Assembly: GCF_001570725.1 (NCBI RefSeq)
Contig: NZ_BCNV01000006.1
Coordinates: forward strand, 226,604 to 290,603
Direction of reading: 5' to 3'
Length of the DNA: 64,000 bases
Source of the DNA: Paenibacillus amylolyticus
Lineage (GTDB): Bacteria; Bacillota; Bacilli; Paenibacillales; Paenibacillaceae
This document shows, piece by piece, positions 25,301 through 33,489 of this stretch; within the stretch, counting starts at the first letter, position 1; each line of letters opens with the position of its first letter. Below the pieces are notes generated by a model, which did not search any database, had not been told where the DNA came from, and saw nothing but the letters and a program-made list of their open reading frames with translations. Both the position numbers and the translations under genes were made by a program.

Positions 25301-25594
25301 GGTGTAGGTCTGAATCTGACCCGCGCGAGTCATGTCGTTCACTATGATCGGTGGTGGAATCCCGCGGTCGAGAATCAGGCGACGGACCGGGTATTCCGAA
25401 TCGGGCAGAATCGCAATGTACAGGTGCATAAGCTGATCTGTCAGGGAACACTGGAGGAACGGATTGATGAGCTGATTGAAAGCAAGAAGGCACTGTCCGA
25501 GCAGGTCGTCGGTTCAGGTGAGAATTGGCTGACCGAGATGTCGGATGATGAGCTGCGCGGTCTAATCTCACTTCAGGGTGAGACGTGGCTGTGA
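22391..25594 (+). CDS. SNF2-family ATP-dependent helicase/translocase
   Basis: A 1067-residue Swi2/Snf2 ATPase. The N-terminal half (about 1-540) is the SNF2-associated region of bacterial homologues. The motor follows: Q-like RPYQERGYQWL, Walker A LADDMGLGKTIQ (about 590), motif II LDEAQ, motif III TGTPVENRLSELWSI, and the C-terminal lobe with LRAGGVGLNLTRASHV and RVFRIGQ. Such proteins move along double-stranded DNA; the cellular role in Firmicutes is poorly known. A SWIM zinc-finger gene follows at 46 bp, a recurrent partnership. Confidence 0.95.
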   Translation: MMQSLYGVWLGDVFFCFSGETSEPRVDAWSHVVRRLNFGDGGRLFQPAALRLAELRWPNPLRNTAEAKNTKRRQLLGRTLEGLAVSPKDAFRLLLQWDDRLLNAAGIQVGEEMRYWIKAAQFTQELLLRGAIAPSAEFAAKTGARRRTGQETLTGVWRPRLEQEEDIERFRDLAEAMPPIGLAAPGAYASLEPETREEAGAAVLFSFMSGMIHAVVTSELEGMDSELSRYRTPYRRGSSPVAELWWNSLISMFRPVTVQGPTDDMTAFIHTLQEAGGTTMPIVGAEEMAPAEGQLKLVLRLEPPLGEHETIWGISFWVDSEQETSLRLPVRTIWAHPERDLDRGKVLYTSAAEQLLMALGHAAELAPELETALLTARPEGIKLEQQGFFEFLTHAVPRLQKAGITVLMPSRWSRAGKRRAGLRLQMLNRGNERLPGATSALGMEQLVAFKAEPMLDGKPVTAEELAALAESTVPYVMFRGEWIEVDTKEIRQVLRYMKKEEEQYMPLSEWLHLAADEGEDSAWKGLSVFGAESDGLLAFLLDGQVLRSIEPRQVPAELHGELRPYQERGYQWLSAMRELGFGVCLADDMGLGKTIQVITCLLERKHEERQAAEEEARENEMLNGSDDVFPADQHTNEQPVHLPALIVCPTSLLGNWQRELKRFAPDLSLYIHHGGQRLHGNDFQAEAQTHDIVLTTYHLAGRDGPDLASLHWSTIVLDEAQYIKNYRTKQAQSVMRLSTLHRIAMTGTPVENRLSELWSIFQFLNPGYLGTASSFRQRYTGLGPSEENAASLRELHRLVSPFMLRRLKSDPDIRKDLPEKLELKSYCSLTPEQTVLYQRVVDDLMGGLDGRNGIARKGIVLSSLTKLKQICDHPVLADSNRKDHGKAEASGKMERLLELLDAIRDNGESALIFTQYVAMGDLLVSRLKQRYEEEPYFLHGGVSKAQRDDMVDTFQKGEGPSMFVLSLRAGGVGLNLTRASHVVHYDRWWNPAVENQATDRVFRIGQNRNVQVHKLICQGTLEERIDELIESKKALSEQVVGSGENWLTEMSDDELRGLISLQGETWL

Positions 25595-25640
25595 CCTTGA
25601 AAGATCAGGAGAATATAGATGTTGAGAAAGGGGGATTGTT

Positions 25641-26453
25641 GTGAGCGAAAAATGGAAGATCGAGCTGCATATGTCCCCCGGTGGATGGACAGCAGAAGTA
25701 AATACAGCAGCGGAAGCGGAACAGGAAGTTTCCGTTTCCGCTTCAGCAGCTGAGGGCAAGACCGGATCAGCCGCAGGCGTGTTCACGGTCACGGGAACGC
25801 CATCGCCACTGAGCGAAGCCCAGCGCGAGGCTGTGCTGGCTCAGCTGCGCAAGCGCCCGCTGACGCTGTACGCCCTGCTGCGCGGCGGCCCGGCGCCTGA
25901 GGATCTTGCGGGGCTGCTGCCGGCTGCGCAAGCGCCCGAGGGCTCGCCAGGCGCAGCAACGGCCAGCTCGGCCGTGGCGTGCACCTGCGGCCGCCCGAGC
26001 TGCGCGCATGCCGCGGCCGCTGAGCGCGCCGTAGCCGCGCACCTCGCGGCCGAGCCGCTGCTGCAGCTGGCGCACGCCGGCCTGCCGCGCGAAGCGCTGC
26101 TCGCCGGCGTGCTGGGGGCATGGGCGGAGGAACTCGCCCATGATCCCAGCGGCCCCGGCCGCGCAGCGGAAACGGCTGGCCGCCCGCAGGCGCGGGGCGG
26201 CGAAGGCGGCGCAGCTGTCGGCGAGTGGATCGCCGAGGCAGCCGCAGACGGCGCCATGCACCAGCCGGGGCCGGGCTTTGGCGCCGTTGAGGTGCGTCTC
26301 ACGCAGCCGGGCAAGCCGCCGGCTCTGCCGGAGCTGACGGCGCTGCTGCCGGGCGTGCCGGCCACGGCAGGGCTGGACTTGATCCGCGAGCGTGTAGCCG
26401 CGCGGATGTGGCAGGCTGTCCAGAAGAAGACGGACAGCCCGGCAACCAAATGA
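25641..26453 (+). CDS. SWIM zinc-finger-like protein, extremely GC-rich gene
   Basis: A 270-residue alanine-rich protein. The only clear motif is CTCGRPSCAH (about residues 113-122), which fits the SWIM pattern CxCx(n)CxH. The start is GTG at 25641 behind AAAGGGGG. From about 25840 to 26440 the DNA is visibly far richer in G+C than the surroundings, and all frames are open, so the frame choice rests on the start site, the SWIM motif and the operon position after the SNF2 gene. It may help target the helicase to DNA. The GC bias suggests relaxed or biased evolution of the linker regions. Confidence 0.72.
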   Translation: MSEKWKIELHMSPGGWTAEVNTAAEAEQEVSVSASAAEGKTGSAAGVFTVTGTPSPLSEAQREAVLAQLRKRPLTLYALLRGGPAPEDLAGLLPAAQAPEGSPGAATASSAVACTCGRPSCAHAAAAERAVAAHLAAEPLLQLAHAGLPREALLAGVLGAWAEELAHDPSGPGRAAETAGRPQARGGEGGAAVGEWIAEAAADGAMHQPGPGFGAVEVRLTQPGKPPALPELTALLPGVPATAGLDLIRERVAARMWQAVQKKTDSPATK

Positions 26454-26465
26454 TGCACTCATCAG

Positions 26466-26501
26466 AGCGGGGGAGATCTCAGATCACCCCTGCTTGTTTT
26501 T
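26466..26501 (+). terminator. Terminator after the SNF2-SWIM pair
   Basis: AGCGGGG pairs with CCCCTGCT around a 14-nt loop, followed by TGTTTTTATT. Confidence 0.7.
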
Positions 26502-26756
26502 ATTGCATAATCACTTTTGGATATATGAAGGCATATTCCCATTTCACTTCTATTGTGTACAGCACTGGGATGTTGCTCTAAAAGTCCAAAAAACGATCAT
26601 ATAAGCTGTACAGCGCGTATATATTCATCCGGATCTCGTCTAAAGGAGGTCTTTACCGGTGGAGCTTCGCTCCCAATTAAGGTATACTGTCGCAGGGAAC
26701 ATTGCACGCAGACAACTAGACAGCAACATTTATATTATGGTGATAGGAGTTTTTAC

Positions 26757-27725
26757 ATGAAATCACATACAGGAAGACAGCGCCGCATGGTGGTTATGCT
26801 GTCCTCATTGATGATATGCGGAGCATTGCTTGCCGCGTGCCAGAATGGCACAGAGGAGAGCCAGGACCCGAGTGGAGCAGGTAACATACAACAAGAGTCG
26901 GACGGCACAACGGTTCATTTTACGGAGGATAAGGGAACGGACGGCGATAATGCTGGTGGCGATGATGCGTCAGCTTCAGGCAACGGCGGTGAAGGCACAG
27001 ATAGTGAGTCGGGTAATGCTTCAGCGGGCGAAGAGCAGGGTTCTTCAGACGATGGTAACGGGGCAACAGCGGAAGATCCATTGATGGAGAAACGCAGCAT
27101 CAGCGCACTGCAAACGACGATTGATGCACAATCCGTGGTGACCAATGCCGAGTCTATGACCGTTATTGTGAACAAGCAGCGCAGTCTGCCTGAAGGGTAC
27201 GAGCCGGCCGATCTGGTGGAGCCGAATGTACCGTTCTCCTTCGACGAACCGCACGAGAAGCGGCATATGCGCAAGGAAGCTGCCGAGGCGCTGGAGAAGT
27301 TATTTGCGGGTGCAAAGGCGGATGGCATTGAGCTTCGTGCGGTGTCCGGCTATCGTTCGTATCAGCGTCAGGTATCCATTTACAACAACAATGTCAAAAC
27401 CAAAGGTCAAGAATACACGGATCGTGTGAGCTCTGTACCAGGCAGAAGCGAACATCAGACGGGTCTTGCCATCGATGTATCGAGTCCGAGTGTAGGCAAT
27501 GTGCTGGAAGAGGTATTTGGCACATCGAAGGAAGGCCAGTGGCTGGCTGAACACGCTGCTGAATATGGATACGTCATCCGTTATCTGAAAGGTGAAGAAG
27601 ATACAACGGGTTACGTCTACGAGCCTTGGCATATCCGATACATCGGTACCGATTTGGCAAAGGATGTGGCGAAAAGTGGGTTAACCCTGGAAGAATACTT
27701 TGATGAGGCGAATATCAAGTTGTAA
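26757..27725 (+). CDS. D-Ala-D-Ala carboxypeptidase, VanY/M15 family lipoprotein
   Basis: A 322-residue secreted peptidase. The signal peptide ends in the lipobox LAAC (Cys about 28). A low-complexity Gly/Ser/Asp/Glu linker (about 30-105) follows, then the zinc peptidase domain with VSGYRSYQRQ, SEHQTGLAIDVS (ligands His and Asp) and YEPWHIRYIG (third ligand His). It trims the terminal D-Ala of peptidoglycan stems outside the cell. ATG 26757 follows TAGGAG; the longer reading frame upstream lacks a ribosome site. No vancomycin-resistance genes are nearby, so a wall-maintenance role is likely. Confidence 0.92.
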   Translation: MKSHTGRQRRMVVMLSSLMICGALLAACQNGTEESQDPSGAGNIQQESDGTTVHFTEDKGTDGDNAGGDDASASGNGGEGTDSESGNASAGEEQGSSDDGNGATAEDPLMEKRSISALQTTIDAQSVVTNAESMTVIVNKQRSLPEGYEPADLVEPNVPFSFDEPHEKRHMRKEAAEALEKLFAGAKADGIELRAVSGYRSYQRQVSIYNNNVKTKGQEYTDRVSSVPGRSEHQTGLAIDVSSPSVGNVLEEVFGTSKEGQWLAEHAAEYGYVIRYLKGEEDTTGYVYEPWHIRYIGTDLAKDVAKSGLTLEEYFDEANIKL

Positions 27726-27734
27726 TCTGAATGC

Positions 27735-27793
27735 TATCCCTGAATGAATTGTCCTTGACCTGAACAATGGGCAGTCATTCAGGGATTTTTTTT
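27735..27793 (+). terminator. Terminator after the VanY-like gene
   Basis: ATCCCTGAATGA pairs perfectly with TCATTCAGGGAT, followed by eight T residues. Confidence 0.9.
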
Positions 27794-27922
27794 GCAAAAA
27801 TGATGTTGCAAATAAGATGAAATTAAACTACATTCTATTGTCTGAGATGATGGTGGACTGATATAATTCATGTTTAATCCAATTCAATTTAGATAAATAC
27901 AACCAAAGCGAGGGACGAAAGA

Positions 27923-28324
27923 ATGAGTAGACAGCAGGTATTTACCGGCTCCCCATGGGAACCGTTGGTGGGATATTGCCGTGCCATCCGTGTAGGGAAC
28001 CGAATCGAAGTGGCGGGTACAACCGCGATGCAAGATGGTGTAGTCGTTGGGGCAGGTGATCCATATGCACAGACGAGGTTCGTTTTGCAGACGATCGAGA
28101 ATGCACTGAACGAATTGGGAGCTGACATGTCGCATGTCGTTAGAACCCGAATGTTTGTGACCGATATCTCCAGATGGGAGGAAGTTGGCAAGGCTCACGG
28201 TGAATTTTTTGGACAGATTCAGCCTGTAGCCACCATGGTTGAAGTTAGCGCACTCATTGATCCCTTGTTGATGGTTGAGATTGAAGTGGAAGCGATCGTT
28301 GAAGATGAAGTCCAGTCCGATTGA
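27923..28324 (+). CDS. RidA/YjgF family protein
   Basis: A 133-residue RidA-like protein of standard length. GYCRAIRVGNRIEVAGTTA at the start and VVRTRMFVTDI (with the conserved active-site Arg) are family marks. Members hydrolyse reactive enamine/imine intermediates from PLP enzymes or act on related compounds. The C-terminal Glu-rich end is variable. GAGGGA precedes ATG 27923. It is a single-gene unit. Confidence 0.9.
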   Translation: MSRQQVFTGSPWEPLVGYCRAIRVGNRIEVAGTTAMQDGVVVGAGDPYAQTRFVLQTIENALNELGADMSHVVRTRMFVTDISRWEEVGKAHGEFFGQIQPVATMVEVSALIDPLLMVEIEVEAIVEDEVQSD

Positions 28325-28349
28325 TTCTGGCGAATATCCAGAAGATTTT

Positions 28350-28544
28350 CTAAGGAACACAGGACGTCTTATTTGGCCCTCAGGTCCTCTTTTTAAAATG
28401 TAAGGAACATCAGGCACGTTATTTCCCTAATTCCTCTGATAAAAATGCTGTAAAGAGCTATTTATTCTGATATAGCGTGTCTCAGATTCCTTAGATTTTT
28501 ACAGGCGCTTTAAATGCTTGAATAAGATGCCGCAGATTCGTTAG
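28350..28544. repeat. Four more copies of the 24-bp dispersed repeat
   Basis: Copies at 28350-28373 (minus), 28400-28423 (minus), 28471-28494 (plus) and 28521-28544 (plus). As at 8413-8607, two minus copies are followed by two plus copies. The 28400 copy and the 8463 copy share AATAACGT at one end and TTCSTTAC at the other. Confidence 0.6.
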
Positions 28545-28674
28545 CGTTAATACCCGCTTGCTCTTACATTCAGTATGCAACGTATTTCGTATGCAGCGAA
28601 CATCGCACGTGTCTGCTCCGGACAAGTTTCAGATACGCTTCAGTTTGAAGCAAGTGTGTGAAGACACACTCTAA

Positions 28675-28740
28675 AAAACCAAAACCAAAACCAGAACCAA
28701 AACCAGAACCAAAACCAGAACCAAAACCAGAACCAAAACA
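28675..28740. repeat. 12-bp tandem repeat (AACCAAAACCAG)n
   Basis: About five units, the first slightly irregular, between 28675 and 28740. The plus strand has almost no T, and the minus strand carries evenly spaced GG pairs. A minus-strand ORF reading GFGSGFGS through it has no start site or conservation signal and is not called. Confidence 0.85.
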
Positions 28741-28763
28741 AAAAACCAACAAACCCCAAAAAA

Positions 28764-28808
28764 ACCTTATCCGTGCTTGTCAGAAGACAAGCAGATAAGG
28801 TCTTTTTT
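28764..28808. terminator. Bidirectional terminator
   Basis: ACCTTATC...GATAAGGT encloses GCTTGTC/GACAAGC, with TTTTTT after it on the plus strand and a T-tract on the minus strand too. It can end the stalk-domain gene from the right. The rest of 28545-28999 shows only the tandem repeat and a small hairpin at 28653-28670. Confidence 0.8.
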
Positions 28809-28999
28809 GGATTGACTTCGCCGTCTAGCCTCACGGCTGAGCTCTTGATGCGCCAAACTCAATGCACCGTGCGCCAAGAGATACAAGCGGATGCCTGGTC
28901 ATTATGATGCTCCACACCATGACACCACGCTAAGAGATGCGCGCGGTTGTCTGCAACAACATATAACATGTGTCTCAGCCAGAAGCTCTTCTAACCGTG

Positions 29000-30070
29000 T
29001 TATTTCGCTTCCAGCTCTGCTGCTGGTGCTTCAACAACCACATTCCAAGCTGTTCCGATTGGAGGCAGGCTACGTGTCAGCATAGGGCTGTAGAAACCAA
29101 TGACTTTAGTTCCTTTGGTCAGTTCTTCAGCTTTCACCGTTTCGCCTTCGTGGTTCACGAGCAGCGTGTCTTTAGCGATGTTCAGCACGACATGGTCAGG
29201 AGCCGTCTCAGTTAATCGTGTACCAGTGATCTCAATCTGTGAGATGCTGCCTTCAGCTGTTATTACATTTTCAATCGTACCAGCCGTCCCCAGAACCTCT
29301 TTCAATTGTGTTTCAGATTCTGTAGCTTCATCCAGTACAGTGACTTTATAGGTTGGCGTTTGTGGTGGCAGACTGCGTGTTGTGATCTGGGAATGCTCAG
29401 CCTCCACGTTCATACCAATGGTCAGATCGGTTAGTGCAATCTCTTTCCCGTCTGCCGAGATGAGTTTCGTATCTTCATTCAGATTGAGCACGATGCCGTC
29501 CATGCCTGCACCACCAATTTGGATGGACTTATATTTATCTTGGTTCGAGATTCTGGTAATTACACCACGTTCAGTAACCGTCTTCACGTCCTCTTCACTG
29601 GAGATCGTCACCTGATTTCCTGTTGTGTTCACTTGTCCTTGCAGTACCTTTTCGGCAAAAGAAGCAGGTACATACAAAGTGCCGCCTGTGATTTCAGGCG
29701 CTGTGCCCAGCGTGAGCAGCATTTTATTTACGGAATATTGATCCTTGCCTGTGATTACCTGTGTCCAGAGAACACCTCGTGTCAGCTCTGCAGTTTTATT
29801 TTCTTTATTCCATTTCAGTTCAATACCCAGTGCTTCGGTAAGATCACGCAGCGGGATCATGGCTACTTTGCCATCCTTGTTCCAATAACCATCGGAGATG
29901 GATGCACCATTCACGGATACGTTTACTGCATCAGTTGCCTTACTATCGGCTGAAACGGATGTTTGATGGACTGGTTGTGTGTTGTCCAGTGTTGCTGCAT
30001 AAGCGGCTCCACCACCCAATGCCATGGATAGGGCCATTAGGGCACTTACTTTTTTCATGTTGTTGTTCAT
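29000..30070 (-). CDS. Secreted copper-amine-oxidase-like stalk-domain protein
   Basis: A 356-residue exported protein. The signal peptide ends near AAYAA (about residue 26). A stalk domain of the copper amine oxidase N-terminal type follows (about 45-150: VSVNGASISDGYWNKDGKVA, MIPLRDLTEALGIELKWN), then two repeats of a beta-rich module, each with VVLNIAKDT/IVLNLNEDT and a closing TRSLPP. ATG 30070 is chosen over TTG 30073. It probably sits in the cell wall. No enzyme domain is visible. Such proteins are abundant in Paenibacillus and their function is mostly unknown. Confidence 0.85.
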   Translation of the reverse strand: MNNNMKKVSALMALSMALGGGAAYAATLDNTQPVHQTSVSADSKATDAVNVSVNGASISDGYWNKDGKVAMIPLRDLTEALGIELKWNKENKTAELTRGVLWTQVITGKDQYSVNKMLLTLGTAPEITGGTLYVPASFAEKVLQGQVNTTGNQVTISSEEDVKTVTERGVITRISNQDKYKSIQIGGAGMDGIVLNLNEDTKLISADGKEIALTDLTIGMNVEAEHSQITTRSLPPQTPTYKVTVLDEATESETQLKEVLGTAGTIENVITAEGSISQIEITGTRLTETAPDHVVLNIAKDTLLVNHEGETVKAEELTKGTKVIGFYSPMLTRSLPPIGTAWNVVVEAPAAELEAK

Positions 30071-30320
30071 CAATATTCATCCCTTCTAATCTTTGTACTG
30101 TCGCGGTAAAATCTTCCTTAGGGCCGCGCCTCAAGTTAATAGACGGGACAAATCGTCTCAGTGTTGCAGTTGATATGCAATGAATGTAAACGGTATGTTA
30201 GTTTAGATTTGAAATATCGCTTGAATTGCAGGTTATCCGTAGCAGGATCAGGTTAATTTCAGGTAAGTGGCCAAACCTTTATCTTATTTTCACATTCAAG
30301 TACGAGGAGGAACGGATTAG

Positions 30321-30797
30321 ATGAGTGATATGTTGGTAGCGCTCTATCGTTTGCCGGAGCAAGAGAGTGGACTGAGAACGTTGGAGGAATCCTCCATTGT
30401 GATTCGAAGAGCCATTGCCCCAGAGAAGCAGCTTGTACTGGATTGGGTGAGGTCACATTTTAGCCAGGCTTGGGTGGATGAATGCGAGGTCGCTTTTGCG
30501 CGTCAGCCCGTGTCCTGTTATATTGCGGTTGAGCATGGAAAAATGATTGGATTTGCCTGTTACGAAGCGACATGTCGCAATTTCTTCGGACCGACAGGTG
30601 TGAGCCAGGATGCACGGGGCAAAGGTGTAGGCACAGCCCTGTTACTGGCCTGTATGCATGCGATGAAGGCGGACGGTTACGGGTATGCGATTATCGGATC
30701 AGCGGGACCTGTAGACTTCTATGCCCGGACACTGGGTGCCGTGAAGATTGAAAATTCGACGCCGGGTATTTACGAAGGCATGCTGCGGGCAGACTAG
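30321..30797 (+). CDS. GNAT family N-acetyltransferase
   Basis: A 158-residue acetyltransferase. The acetyl-CoA loop reads SQDARGKGVGTALLLA (about residues 98-113), the R/Q-x-x-G-x-G/A motif. Before it CYIAVEHGKMIGFACYEA forms the usual strands. GAGGAGG lies 11 nt upstream of ATG. The substrate is unknown. The oxidoreductase gene follows 47 bp downstream and is probably co-transcribed. Confidence 0.9.
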   Translation: MSDMLVALYRLPEQESGLRTLEESSIVIRRAIAPEKQLVLDWVRSHFSQAWVDECEVAFARQPVSCYIAVEHGKMIGFACYEATCRNFFGPTGVSQDARGKGVGTALLLACMHAMKADGYGYAIIGSAGPVDFYARTLGAVKIENSTPGIYEGMLRAD

Positions 30798-30844
30798 ACG
30801 ATAATGATGTTCTGGAAGTTGTGGAAAAGGAAGGGAGGATGATG

Positions 30845-31915
30845 ATGAGCACGAAACAAATGCTACACATCGGAATGATTGGTACAGGATCTATCTCGGA
30901 TCTTCATATGAGATGTTATGCCAAAAATGAGGATGCCGTCATCTATGCGATCTGCGATCTGAACGAGGAGCGGGCTAAAGCTGCGGCACAGAAGTATGAT
31001 GCCCAATCCGTCTATACCGATTATCGGGAGATGCTGGAGGACCCGCATGTGGATGCTGTCAGTATCTGTACTTGGAACAATACACACGCGGAATTCGCCA
31101 TTGCTGCACTGGAGGCAGGCAAGCATGTGTTGCTGGAGAAACCGGTGGCAACCAATGTGGAAGATGCACTGCGGATTGAAGAAGCGGTGAAGAAGAGTGG
31201 ACGTACCTTTATCGTTGGATTTGTGCGTCGGTATGACAACAATATGCAGATGATGCGCAGGTTCATTGATGCTGGAGAGTTCGGTGAACTGTATTATGCC
31301 AAAGCTTCCATTCTGCGGCGGCATGGCAATCCGGGTGGTTGGTTCGCTGACAAAAGCCGTTCCGGCGGCGGTCCTCTGATTGACCTGGGCGTACATATCA
31401 TTGACCAATGCTGGTATCTGATGGGCAGGCCCAAGCCTGTTTCGGTCAGTGGTAATACGTATCGGAAGCTGGGCAATCGTGCCCATATCGAACATCTTTC
31501 TTTTTACAAAGCAGCCGACTACAGCGCAGCTGTGAATGACGTGGAAGATATGGCAAATGCGCTCATTCGGTTTGAAAACGGGGCTTCGCTGGCGGTGGAT
31601 GTGAGCTTTACCCTTCATGCACGCGGAGATGAATCTTCCGTGAAGTTATACGGTGAGCGCGGTGGATTTGAATTGGAGCCGGAGACACTCATCGTCACGG
31701 AGAAAAATAACACCATTCTGAATATTGAACCCCAGACGGACAACACGGGTCTCCATATTCATAGTGCATTCCAGAACCAGATCGACCACTTTGTGGATTG
31801 TTGCCTGAACGGCACAGAGCCGATTAGCCCCATTGCGGATGGTGTGGCTTCCACGCGCATGTTGTGCGGAATCTACGAGTCCGCTGAGAAAGGGCAGGAG
31901 ATTCGTCTGGATTAA
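30845..31915 (+). CDS. Gfo/Idh/MocA family oxidoreductase
   Basis: A 356-residue NAD(P)-dependent sugar or inositol dehydrogenase-like enzyme. The Rossmann motif is HIGMIGTGSISDLH at the N terminus, the EKPVATN motif with the conserved Lys is near residue 97, and DLGVHIIDQCWYLMG carries the likely catalytic His. Three ATGs in a row are possible starts; 30845 has the best distance from AGGGAGG. The substrate cannot be inferred; it probably oxidises or isomerises a carbohydrate. Confidence 0.92.
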   Translation: MSTKQMLHIGMIGTGSISDLHMRCYAKNEDAVIYAICDLNEERAKAAAQKYDAQSVYTDYREMLEDPHVDAVSICTWNNTHAEFAIAALEAGKHVLLEKPVATNVEDALRIEEAVKKSGRTFIVGFVRRYDNNMQMMRRFIDAGEFGELYYAKASILRRHGNPGGWFADKSRSGGGPLIDLGVHIIDQCWYLMGRPKPVSVSGNTYRKLGNRAHIEHLSFYKAADYSAAVNDVEDMANALIRFENGASLAVDVSFTLHARGDESSVKLYGERGGFELEPETLIVTEKNNTILNIEPQTDNTGLHIHSAFQNQIDHFVDCCLNGTEPISPIADGVASTRMLCGIYESAEKGQEIRLD

Positions 31916-31957
31916 TTACGATATAAAATATTAAGTTTAAGTGTATTGTTTATGTTT

Positions 31958-32002
31958 AGGCATGCCAATCGGTGTATTCCGACTGAAGCATGTCTTTTTT
32001 TA
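31958..32002 (+). terminator. Terminator after the oxidoreductase gene
   Basis: AGGCATGC pairs with GCATGTCT with an inner TCGG/CCGA stem, followed by seven T residues. Confidence 0.7.
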
Positions 32003-32040
32003 TTCCATATATGATAAAACTGTGAATTCACACTTCCATA

Positions 32041-32091
32041 TTACATATAGTGACATTTGTCACCTGTATTTACATATAGATGGAATATAAT
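32041..32091 (+). promoter_or_regulatory. Promoter region of the RiPP locus with palindrome and direct repeats
   Basis: A perfect -10 TATAAT (32086-32091) has no good -35 at normal spacing. Upstream are the perfect palindrome GTGACATTTGTCAC (32050-32063) and two direct copies of TTACATATAG (32041-32050 and 32070-32079) flanking it. A weak -35 plus upstream palindrome suggests activator control or repression by a dimeric regulator, not encoded nearby. Confidence 0.55.
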
Positions 32092-32188
32092 AACATATGA
32101 CAAACATATACTACTCATTCAAATTAATGGTAACGTTTACCTTTATGAAATTTGATTCCGTAAGAAAATCAAAGTATGAGGTGATACT

Positions 32189-33445
32189 GTGAGTTCTGTT
32201 TTAGATGATGGGTACCGATTACACAAGGACATTAGACAGTTTGAAATTGATGGAATACGCATGATTGGTAATATTGATAATGGATCAATTATTGGTTTGG
32301 ATGCAAAAGGTGTGCATTTGATTGAACAGATCAACAGTGGAGTAGAACTTGTTCAGCTTGATAAAGAAGAACAACAGTTACTAGAATGTATGATAGAGAA
32401 TCAATTTTTTGTAGAAGAAAAGAAAGGACTCAAAGCGGCTTATGTTCATCTTACAGATCGGTGCAATTTGCATTGCGTGGGCTGTTATTCCTTTGTGGAG
32501 GAACGTAATCTAAAGGATGCACTGCCTTTTGAAAAAATATGTCATGTATTATCTGAATTGAAAGCAAATGGTGCGGAACAAATCGTCTTTTCTGGAGGAG
32601 AGCCATTTATTCGCAAAGATATTGTGGAAATATGCAAGTTTGCAAAAGAGACTCTGGGCATTATGAATCTGCATGTCATTAGTAATGGAACGATGAACTA
32701 TCGACGCTATGAAGAGGCATTTCAATATATAGATGCACTTAGTATTTCCATTGATGGATATAATGAAGAAACACGATTTATTCGTGATCAGGGTATTATG
32801 CCAAAGATTATTAGCAATGTGGCTTATTTAAGAGAAAAGGCTCCTGTAACTTTGATTGCAACCATTCATGCTCAAAACATTAATCACATTGACGAGTACT
32901 TAAACTTCGCCAAACAACTTGATGTCAAACTTTCCTTTAGTATTTTCACAGTGAATCCAGAAGACGAATATTTTCGTCCATACATATTTGATCATCACTC
33001 CCTAGTGCAGTTTTCCAAGAAAATATCGAATCTGGATCAAAGTGTTCCTATCTATGACATGCCAGCAGGGGAAATTGAACTGACTTGTCGAGGGAACTGT
33101 GAAGTTGGTAAAGAGATGGTAAGTATTGGGGCAGATGGAACGATATATCCTTGTCATATGCTGCACGACTCATCCTTAAGTTTGGGCAATATACTGGAAC
33201 AAGAATTGGATGAAGTATTGGAGCATCCGGATAATCCCTTCCTGAAACTTAATGTTGACAACATTGAAGAATGCAAACATTGCAAATATAGATATTTATG
33301 TGGTGGTGGATGCAGAGGTAGAAGTTGGTTGTACAACAATACACTGAATAACAGAGATGCCTTTTGTCCGTTTATTAAAAATTTCTACAGGGATTCGATT
33401 CAAAGATTAAAAGAGTCTATTGGATACATTGAATCCTCAGTTTGA
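32189..33445 (+). CDS. Radical SAM/SPASM peptide-modifying enzyme
   Basis: A 418-residue enzyme, GTG start behind GAGGTG. Residues 1-80 resemble a PqqD-like peptide-recognition domain. The radical SAM cluster motif is DRCNLHCVGC (C92, C96, C99), followed by FSGGEPF. The C-terminal SPASM region has many cysteines (CRGNCEVGKE, YPCHML, ECKHCKYRYLCGGGCRG, DAFCPF) for auxiliary iron-sulfur clusters. It should modify the two 29-residue peptides encoded directly downstream, by thioether formation, epimerisation or another radical reaction. The region is markedly AT-rich compared with its flanks, consistent with transfer. Confidence 0.9.
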   Translation: MSSVLDDGYRLHKDIRQFEIDGIRMIGNIDNGSIIGLDAKGVHLIEQINSGVELVQLDKEEQQLLECMIENQFFVEEKKGLKAAYVHLTDRCNLHCVGCYSFVEERNLKDALPFEKICHVLSELKANGAEQIVFSGGEPFIRKDIVEICKFAKETLGIMNLHVISNGTMNYRRYEEAFQYIDALSISIDGYNEETRFIRDQGIMPKIISNVAYLREKAPVTLIATIHAQNINHIDEYLNFAKQLDVKLSFSIFTVNPEDEYFRPYIFDHHSLVQFSKKISNLDQSVPIYDMPAGEIELTCRGNCEVGKEMVSIGADGTIYPCHMLHDSSLSLGNILEQELDEVLEHPDNPFLKLNVDNIEECKHCKYRYLCGGGCRGRSWLYNNTLNNRDAFCPFIKNFYRDSIQRLKESIGYIESSV

Positions 33446-33489
33446 AATTTTTGATAATATATTACTTTTAAGGAAGGGAAGGTGATAAT

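Noticed and set aside
25767..26462. Long minus-strand ORFs over the GC-rich gene
   Set aside because: High G+C leaves few stop codons in any frame; only the plus frame has a ribosome site, a SWIM motif and operon context.
26553..26756. N-terminal extension of the VanY-like protein
   Set aside because: The extra residues precede a clear lipoprotein signal peptide that has its own ribosome site.
28570..28752. Minus-strand ORF reading GFGSGFGS repeats
   Set aside because: It is only the 12-bp tandem repeat translated; no ribosome site and no neighbours that support it.
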